A stretch of DNA of 64,000 bases from Anoplopoma fimbria (lineage: Eukaryota > Chordata > Actinopteri > Perciformes > Anoplopomatidae). Each line of letters opens with the position of its first letter. Position 1 is the first letter of the stretch. The notes beneath the pieces were generated by a model that saw only the letters and a program-made list of their open reading frames with translations, was not told the origin of the DNA and searched no databases. Both the position numbers and the translations under genes were made by a program. Below, in pieces: positions 56,011 through 64,000 of the stretch. The stretch covers positions 14,911,232 to 14,975,231 of the forward strand of contig NC_072469.1 of NCBI RefSeq assembly GCF_027596085.1, given 5' to 3'.

Positions 56011-57289
56011 TCCTTCCTTCCTTTGGTTGGATGTATTTTTTATTTTTTTTGTTCTATTTTTTTGTCTCTTTTTCTTTGCTTCTTTCTTGCTTGATTGATT
56101 TCAAAATTGTTATTTTATCTAATTCACTTTTTACAGGCTTTCTTCGTTTTTTTAGTTCAAAAACATTAAGTATGGGCATTTAAGTGTGTTGGATCAGGTT
56201 GTGTGCCATGTGCAAGCAGTGCGTTGCAGTGCATGTATTGCTTTAACTATTAGCCCCTGAATCACACTCACGGTTATATTTAAACAGACACACCATTCAA
56301 AATCTTAACTAGACTGGTGTATAACATGTCACCTTTAATCAAGACCCTGATTATAATATTTACTGGGGGGGGTCCACAATGCATGTGCATTAGTCCCGCC
56401 AAATAAAAGTTTTTTTTGAAGGGCGGCTAGAACACGACCTGTCAACGGCGCTAACGGTGCTAACTGCGCTAACAGCCAGAGCTTTTCCTGAGGGGGAACC
56501 AGAGGGTGGGGGCTACGCTCCTGTGCCGCTTCCATTATAGCGCAGAGAAGCTCAGATAACAACACTCACAGAGGAAGAACGACTTCATTCTCTACTCAGT
56601 TGGACATAACTCCAATATATCTTCACAAAATGAATAGCTGTTTGCTGAAATATCAATGTTCATCCAGTACAGCTCTGTTAAATTGATGCATAAAAAAATC
56701 ATCAGAATGCAGAAAATAAGTCTAAATTTCCTCCCCAGATCCCCCGCTTAATATGCGTCCATCACAAAGTTGAAATGAAACCCTCTTGCCTGTAATAGAC
56801 CTAACCTTGGAGTGACTTTGGATCTGTGAGGGTAATTATATATGGTTCTGAGAGAAGTAGTCAAGTGTTCAAAACAGCCGCTCATGGTCTGGAGACTCTT
56901 GAGACAAAAGCTACAGAGGGACACTTGTCATGCAGAAGAGACACTCGCTTGGTTTAACAAGGAACTGAGAGGCAGCGGGGTGAGAGAGAAAGAGATCTAT
57001 ATTCAAAATAATAAGCAATTGATGGTAGATTGAAGTTTCCTGTTTAAGATTGCAGCTTTTGTTGAACTGGCTGTGACTTTGCATAAGTAATTTCCCAGCG
57101 GACGATCGTACTGAAGAGTCGCATGGAGAATGCACTGTTGCCCCCATGAGGCGAGGTGGAAAAAGACTCAAATGTGCATTCTTTGAAACGGGCTAAACTC
57201 ACTGCAGCCAAATAATGAGACAATAAGGATAAATAGCAAAAAGTGGAAACCAGGACAATGTCTCTCCGCCTGGATCTCTGTCTGATGCC
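56011..57289. other. Unique sequence with one GC-rich patch
   Basis: T-rich at 56035-56160. A GC-rich patch at about 56375-56560 contains a gctaacggtgctaact-type triplet of near-repeats and may be an old transposon fragment, but no ends are seen. Confidence 0.3.
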
Positions 57290-57640
57290 AGTGGGCCTTG
57301 TGGGTACAGCGCTCACTACATAAGGATAATAGAGGAAAACGAGTCCTTTGTTATCTTAGTGCTCCTAGGTACCCCCCTCAGGGGGTCTTTGGGAGGGCGA
57401 CAGGATCCCATTCGGGGGCCTGTATCTGTCACCTCAGTTTAGGGACTGTCTCATGCCGGCTGACCCAAATCGACTCCCTGGGGCAACACCGGGCCCCTCC
57501 ATAGGACTTTGCCGCTGCAGATAATAGGCTTGTATGGCAAAGTATCCAGACACTGGAACCAAAGCGGCCCTGACAGCTGTCAACCGGGACAAACATCGTC
57601 CTGCGTGACACACGCACGTGCACAATACAAGGATGGTAGT
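57290..57640. promoter_or_regulatory. Candidate conserved non-coding block with hairpin
   Basis: A CpG-retaining unique stretch with the inverted repeat ACCCCC-CTCA-GGGGGT at 57371-57386, cgacaggatcccattcgggg near 57398, and ctgacagctgtcaaccggg (E-box/MEIS-like) near 57572. No splice-bounded exon. Confidence 0.4.
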
Positions 57641-58134
57641 GTAGGCTATGTCTGTGTGTGGGTGGTCGGGTAAGTGCATGATTGTTATTCTACAGAGGTG
57701 TGTGAATGTGTGCATTTTATTGTGTGTGTGGGTCCCTCCACGGTTTGTCTTGTTCCGGCAGTGCCTATCCCCAGCTCTGGTTAAACGCCCCGGCATTTCC
57801 AGACAGTGTTCAGGCAAGTTGATGCCATGTCAGGAACAATTTGGCGCAAAGGCAGAAATCTCTTCCAGTAAGGGAGCTGTCATGGGTGAGAAATCAAAAA
57901 CACCTACGTGACTAGCTGGGTTGCCTCCGAGGTGAAAGACAGGCCTGGTGACATGACCTGATTTCACCCGTTTTACAGAAAACCACGGCAGAAGATGGAG
58001 GAGCCTGCTGCTCTGCAATATGGAGTAATATCATTCTTACCCCAGGCACAGGGGTTGTGTATGTCGTACTGCATATGCTATACAGCTGAGGCAGTAGTTC
58101 TGTCAACAAGAACGGACCAATGTTATCGATGCAT
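57641..58134. other. Unique sequence, no gene seen
   Basis: Mixed composition with short GT words. Frames on both strands lack recognisable domains. Confidence 0.3.
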
Positions 58135-58215
58135 GTGGCTCAGCAGGTCCGTGACAGCGGGTTCAGCAGGCTGTCATGCACTACTGATGCTCCAGGTTCA
58201 AGACCGCCAGGTGAT
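58135..58215 (+). mobile_element. Possible tRNA-derived SINE head
   Basis: An A-box-like gtggctcagcagg at 58135-58147 and a B-box-like ggttcaagacc at 58195-58205 have near tRNA spacing. The following sequence shows no tail I recognise, so this is an old fragment. Confidence 0.35.
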
Positions 58216-60684
58216 CTTTGTTCCACGTCATTACACTAAACACAGCACAATGCACATGCTCACATTTAACAATATCAGAGAGAACCTTTTTGCCAAAAGA
58301 GATTGTCCTGGTAAATGGACTGGTAAACGACAATACTTTGATGTTATCATTGATTTTGTTCTTCAGTTTGGCTAGTCTGCCCTGTAAATATCCTTCAACA
58401 ACTCCATTGCCTCACCTTACATGACTCATTCATTCCAGTGAAAGCTCTTCACCAAGCACACACTGACAGCAGGACAAATAATGTACACATTTATATGTTG
58501 TAGGTCTTGTGTAATATGATATGAATACTCTGCTGTCAGAACTGCAAAATTCTTTTTGAACTCTGAAATGGTCAGCCCTCTTCCATTTGTTCAAAATATT
58601 GGCAGGTGTACTCATGTTGCTGTGTGTGTTGGATCAGACTGTGGTACTTTGGTACATAGTGTTTTATCATGTTGCCCTTACGAGAGGTACATTTCATCTA
58701 AGACGTACACAGTATTTTGTAGATCAATTTATGCATTATATATCTCACATCATAGAACAACCTGTGCTGCGATACCTTTGTTATTAGTATAGGTTTGATA
58801 CAAATGATTTTCCAGGTTCCATAGCATTGCTTAGTTGAAAGCATTTATGCACATACAGTATAGCACAGCTATAGACATAAAACATTTTGTTTTATTTAAA
58901 TTATTTTCTTAAACTACCCTGCACTCAAAAACACTACCAAGTTGCTAACAGTAGAGGAATGTAGTTCAGCGGCCAATAGAAAAAGCACAAAGGCATCTCC
59001 CTACTGTGAGGAATTATAACTGCATAAGTGGGAAAGAGGGAGTTACAGGGAAAGAACAACATTGCTCAACAAATCTTCCCAGAGTAAGTGAAGTTCAAAA
59101 GCTAAGAACCTAATAAACAAGCAACAACCGACAATAAATCCAAAGCCCCAGAGGAAAATGAAATAGAAAAACTGCTTGCTTCCGCCCACGAGCCTCTGAG
59201 CAGAGCAGCGGAGGGGGGGATAAATTCCGCTACCTCACAGGGTCTTTCAGGGCCCAGAGCTGACTCTGGTCCTAGGCTAATTACAGCTGAGGACAGGAGG
59301 GTGTTTACAGATGTGTGTCTTTGTCCGAGTATGTAAAGTGTGTTCTTAGGAAAACATAGTGTGATGTTTAATTTTTTGTGAGTCAGCAGTAACACCTTTC
59401 AAAGTTCAAGTACATAACCATATGTTTGCCTGAATCGGAGTGTCAGAGTGAGGATGTGTGTCAGTCTAAAGGGATTTGTTTGTGAACAGAAACAGGTGCT
59501 GGTGGCTGACAGGAAACTAGAGAAGCTGTCAGAGCCTCATGCATCTCTGCATGTGTTTCACCTACAGATCCTGCATCGTTCTGCCTGAGGCGTAGGGGTT
59601 GCATTAGACTTTAAATAGAAAACTATATGGCATTTAGAACCATCACGTCCGCCAGAGAATTAACAAACCAGTCGGTGGTGGTTGTAGTTCAATTAAATAT
59701 TACAAACAAAAGTGATTTGCAAGACAAAACATCAACCCTGTTGGATATGTTGCATAATGACATATTTCTTGACAAATTAAACATGTCCATTAACAGACAT
59801 CTTTACAGACAGGGAAGCAGCTATTATAAACCATGTTGGCAAGAGCTGCCAGATCTGAAATGCCACCAGAGCTGACCTTTAACCAGGGGGCCATCTTGCT
59901 CAGACCACACCTATCTCCGAACGCTGCGTTCATTTTAATCTCAACTACACACCTGTAAAATGTTGTGACATAATCTTGCACAGACAGACTGACATATAAA
60001 CACGTGGTAAACTTCTCAAAACCACTTCTGTTGTAGTTTTAGGTTACAGTAGGTTTCTCCAGGAACAAATTTTGTCTTTAAGACATAAAATCACAAGGTG
60101 AACACAATAGCAGCCACATGTCGCGGACATTACCTGAGAACAATCAAACACAGGGCTGCTTCTGGATTATAGCACATTTATGACACAGTGTAACCCGTGA
60201 CTAGTTTCTTTTTTAGAATATATCAGAGTATTTCTGATGTTGCTTCTACAGGTGAATTTAAGTGGTTAATACATAACATTGTTGCAATATAGCACAGGCA
60301 AGCCTGTCATCTAAGCACCAAACTGTGGTATTAAATTCCAAGTCTTTACATAAGTACAATCAGAAGCTGTATGTTTGGTTTGATGGTTTTACTCTCTCTG
60401 GCTCCCTCCTCCATCTAAACCTTTCATCTCATACTACTGCAAAATCAAATGGGGCTCCGTGGATCCACTAAAATGTTCAGCAACCACTGCACCAAACAGT
60501 GAATCATACTAAATTGGTAAGATGCACAAAAAATATGGAATAAATACTGAGTTTACAATGTGCGAGTTGAATGCATTACACTGTCTGATGAGATGAGACA
60601 GCCAACCCAGACACAATAGCCTTCAATCTAAGCCAAAAGAGGCTACATTCACTCCCACACACATATAAACACAAACGCAGAAAC
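58216..60684. other. AT-rich unique sequence, no gene seen
   Basis: About 2.5 kb without tandem repeats, apart from a G run near 59212-59218. No exons or transposon ends recognised. Confidence 0.35.
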
Positions 60685-60702
60685 ACACACTAACACACAC
60701 AA

Positions 60703-60727
<25 letters not shown>
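60685..60727. repeat. Interrupted (CA)n microsatellite
   Basis: CA words with TAA and AAA breaks, then a cleaner CA run to about 60727. Confidence 0.92.
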
Positions 60728-60735
<8 letters not shown>

Positions 60736-60749
60736 ACAAACAGAGTAAT

Positions 60750-61010
60750 TAGTCTTTGATTTCCCCCGGCAGTGTTCTGGTACCAGGGGGCAGCTGCTGG
60801 GACCCTGCTTTAGCCTTGGCTAATTTCACTCACGGCTTGATCTCGACCCAGCACAGGTGCCCAATTGGCACCCGACCGCTGTTGCCATGGTAATGCCAAC
60901 TTCAGGGGCCAAGAAAATGCCAATTGTCCAAGGAGCTAAACCACAGGAGCCGTGGATGTGGTACTCATTATAAACAGGCCGCATTAGCACAAATAGAGAA
61001 CACGGTCAGA
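60750..61010. promoter_or_regulatory. Candidate conserved non-coding block with X-box and NFI-like half-sites
   Basis: A repeat-free, GC-balanced block. Besides the X-box (separate entry), several NFI-like half-sites TTGGC(A) / TGCCAA occur within about 60 bp (60865-60870, 60894-60899, 60919-60924). Ordered motifs and the lack of any exon make this one of the better enhancer-like segments here. Confidence 0.5.
60881..60894 (+). promoter_or_regulatory. RFX-type X-box
   Basis: GTTGCCATGGTAAT matches the palindromic GTTRCC-(N)2-RGYAAC consensus, with only the final C changed to T. X-boxes are bound by RFX factors in ciliary and neural enhancers. Binding here is inferred. Confidence 0.6.
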
Positions 61011-62797
61011 TATGGAGAGTTCACTTAGGTTCAATTAGGTTTTCTCTTTCCCTTTCTTTACTTCCTACGGGTTTATGGCTTTTTCGTTTTTCTTTTTAGA
61101 AATACATGTCTGTTGCTCTGAGACGTGTATCCAGTCCCAAACACAAAACATTCTGTGCAGCAGACAGTGTACAGACAGTACTGTAGACGGCTTTGACTTG
61201 AGCTTGAGTGCCTCTCTGTGGTTCACAAGAGTCACTGCAATGACTGTCAAGCTGCTGTTCCACGCCTACATGCACCTGCTGTAAAACACGCTAAACTGAA
61301 CCGCTGATTTAGGTGCTTCTGCTTTAACTGGCTTTTTTCCGTTAATGGCCCCTGAGGATTCAGCCCTCGCCCCTGCACTCGTTAAACCCACAGGACAGGC
61401 TTGCTTCCTCTCACCTCTGTTAATAGGGAGATCCAGACTATGAACGCCGAGGGACCCGCTCCTCAAATCACCTTCGCTTGTTTGCTATCAAGCTCAGGAT
61501 AAAATATCTAGATGACAACCTGCACACAAAGCAAGCTGACAAGTTGGATGAGGCTCAGTTGAGTGTAAAGGGTTAATGAGGTTTGAAGAGAGGGGGGGGG
61601 ATAAGAAACAGTACAGTTTATGAAGAGGAATGGGACAGACATTTGAGTTTACCTTGATCAAAAATATCACATCTGACTCCAGTGAAGAGGTTTGCATGTC
61701 GTGCGTGTTCTCTTCTCTAAACTGGATGCATTAACACATTAAAAACATAAATACATTACTTCCACTTGTTAACAGATTGGTCTGAAAATCTAAATCTCAT
61801 ACCACATGCTCAACGGTCTTAACTACAGGAATCAAGTTATCTTCTGTGTCAGGCAATGAGTTGGTCTTGCTTGACAACACCAGTTTTGAAGTTTTATGTA
61901 CCATTTTAAATGCTAATGCAATAGCCCAATTTGCCCGTAACGACCATTAAAGTTGGATCTAATTTGATGTAATTAGCCATATCACACCCATTTCATTTCT
62001 TTATAAACTCATTTCAGCAGACCCATATTGTGGATTTCTTACCTAAGGCTATCTCCTAACCAGGAGTCATTTTAATTGCCGCATTGCCATCTGGTGAATG
62101 GATGAAGTGTCTGTATCACAGCCATTTCCAGCAATTTCATAGCTATCAGAGGGTTTTTATTTTCACACTGAATTAATTTTTCTAAAGTTTAACCTGAGGC
62201 TCTGGAGCTAGATGAAAGTTTGCACCTCCTTCCTAGACACTCTTGACTAACTGTATGAGGCTGTGTCATTTGGCTAAGGGCTCATTCGCTCCTGCTGATT
62301 GTCTTGTTTGAAATTATCAGCAGTTTTTCTAAAGCTGTCCTTAAAAAAACGCACATGAGACTACAGTCTCTCTTTTCCTCAGAGAGAACAGATTTCTGGG
62401 TATTTGATTCAAAAACACACATTGAGGTTAAGCTATTTAATTGGGATCCTGGTGTGAGTCTTGTATGAAATTCTGAGGGTACTTATTCTGTAAAGCTATA
62501 CAGACCCTTAATTCAAAGCACCAGGGAGTTACATCCCATAGCTTATATCCTTATTGAACTTGGTGTTATGATGTTATGATCTTCTCTCGTATCACTCGAG
62601 TATTCCTAGCATCAATCTAGTGTTTTCATAGTTATCCCAAACCCTAAAACGTATTTCTTTCATTCCATTTATGGTACTTTTTAATATTAAACACTGAAGA
62701 GTTGTTGCTATTCATGTGCTGCTATCTGCAATGCACCAATACAGACTATATAACAACTGCTTTTAAATCAACTGCTTGTTCTAAACCTGAAAATCTC
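61011..62797. other. Unique sequence, no gene seen
   Basis: G9 run at about 61590-61598. No long repeats, exons or transposon ends. Confidence 0.35.
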
Positions 62798-62869
62798 TGA
62801 CCATGACATCGTTTGAACACACAATCTTGTCATCCGGAATCAAACACTCTACCGCTGCACCACAAGGTC
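62798..62869 (-). pseudogene. tRNA pseudogene, tRNA-Trp/Arg-like with CCG anticodon
   Basis: Seventy-two nt on the minus strand. Acceptor GACCTTG / CATGGTC has one mismatch. The D arm has ggtgcagcggtagagtg. The anticodon loop TTCCGGA reads CCG, with two mismatches in its stem. A perfect GTTCAAAC-type B box (gtgtgttcaaac) is kept. The copy is structurally decayed but keeps both internal promoter boxes in recognisable form. Confidence 0.7.
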
Positions 62870-64000
62870 CTCAGCAAAGCTTTTTGTTTAATATTAGAGA
62901 GACAACCTGAGTCCATTTTTCTACAGCAAAGACAAGAGGACACAGAGAGACGTTTGTAAAGAATAGAAAGGACATTGGCTCTCATAACTCCTTTAAGAGA
63001 TCCCCTACATATCCAGATTAAAATGGTCAAGCAAAATATATTTAATATAATCAACTGACCTTAATAAAAATAAAAAATAAAGTATTTCTCTTCTGCATAA
63101 CAACTACTTCACATTTCTGTCCAGCTGGTGGCAGTAGAGCACAAGAAAGCCAGTGTGGCAACTTCCAATAAACATCAATGAAGCCATCAAAATCTTGACT
63201 TTTAATCAAAGACTTCATGCATCACTAGTTACAGATATACCACAGGTAGCGTTAGAACATCCTCCACAGACTAGATGGAAATAAAAGCTCCTGTTTTTGT
63301 GCTCTCTGTCTTCATTAAGCTTTTCAGCCCACTCAGAGAAACAATTGCATCTACTCTGTGATCTGCAAATAAATGTCAGCAACAAACATCATCATTCCAT
63401 CAGAATGATCTTCATAAGGAAATAAATGCAGACATAGAGCTCAACTTCACACTCAAACCAAACTTAAAAAAACATGAGGGATTTGTATGCAACAGAAAAA
63501 TGTATAAAAGCACTCTCATATTCCTTGCGCGTGTGAAATGGAGGTTAGATCATCAGTGTTGAGATCTGTCGAGCAAAGGCAGGCAGGCTGCAGCATGCAG
63601 CTCTATGACCTCATCAAATCACACCATGATGATCTGATGACAGCTCACCTCTATCCCCGGTACACACACGCACAGAAACACACACAACGCTTGGATGCTC
63701 CCAACGATAGTCACCGAAACTTGAGTGACGACAGAAGTTTCTGCATTAACTCCCCTCTGCTTTGTTTTCTAACGTTAGCTATAAAACCATGTATTTACAC
63801 GTAAAACATCAACAGCAGTCAATGAACATATGGTAATGAGTATCAGTCTGATGTACAACTAGAAGAGGGCGACATTGATTGAATTAAAAAAAAGGTTGTA
63901 ATATTATTTTAGCTGTTGTTTAATCTCAATTACAATCAAACTAATTGCTGACCAACCTTACTGGTTCAAGGGAAGGAGGAAATCAGTGGAAATAACTTAA
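62870..64000. other. AT-rich unique sequence to the window edge
   Basis: No gene recognised. A CTCF-like word lies at 63121-63133 and a weaker one near 63860. The last frame (63538-63804) has no identifiable domain. Confidence 0.35.
63121..63133 (+). promoter_or_regulatory. CTCF-like motif
   Basis: CCAGCTGGTGGCA fits the CCASYAGRKGGC core with one mismatch (A to T). The flank ggcagtagagcac resembles a recurrent fish repeat word, so the site may be repeat-derived. Confidence 0.35.

Overview
The window looks like euchromatic DNA from a ray-finned (teleost) fish. I infer this from three things. Very long TG/CA microsatellites are dense: about two dozen tracts and roughly 1.9 kb in total by my count. 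There are tRNA-derived SINEs of the kind abundant in teleosts, with a shared central module of the type tgtccttg(a/g)gcaagacact. There are also other fish-style interspersed repeats: a 'cgctttggataaaagcg' hairpin tail, a 'ggggac/ggttagg' repeat and a 'gggctgcacaatat' MITE. There is no bacterial-type gene organisation.

Gene content is very low. The only coding segment I can support is a 189-bp terminal exon on the minus strand at 1113-1301. It has a pyrimidine-rich acceptor, 62 sense codons and a TAA stop. I cannot name the gene. If it is real, the remaining ~62 kb lies upstream of it in the gene's direction (intron and/or intergenic) and contains no other exon I can recognise. Nearly all other long open frames are translations of (GT)n, (CA)n, (GA)n or (GAA)n repeats, or chance frames.

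Layout: 1-1.3 kb holds the terminal exon and its 3' flank. 1.9-4 kb is a repeat cluster: (GA)n, a SINE with a perfect 14-bp target-site duplication, a repeat carrying nuclear-receptor half-sites, and a 28-bp tandem array joined to an L2-like tail. 4-38 kb alternates CpG-retaining unique blocks (candidate conserved non-coding elements) with microsatellites, a hAT-like MITE at 10.35-10.66 kb, a CAGY tetranucleotide array at 11.1-11.3 kb and a second SINE at 32.1 kb. 38-55 kb is microsatellite-rich, including a ~147-bp CA tract, with further unique blocks. 55-64 kb holds several more unique blocks, the best being an RFX-type X-box at 60.88 kb. Three decayed tRNA copies lie at 34.5, 44.9 and 62.8 kb.

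The alternation of repeat-poor, CpG-retaining, homeobox-motif-bearing blocks with simple repeats, next to a single orphan exon, resembles the regulatory landscape of a developmental gene. That reading is inference: conservation was not tested, and all 'candidate CNE' calls rest on composition and motifs alone. Matches to CTCF, RFX, PBX/HOX and nuclear-receptor consensus sites are by eye.
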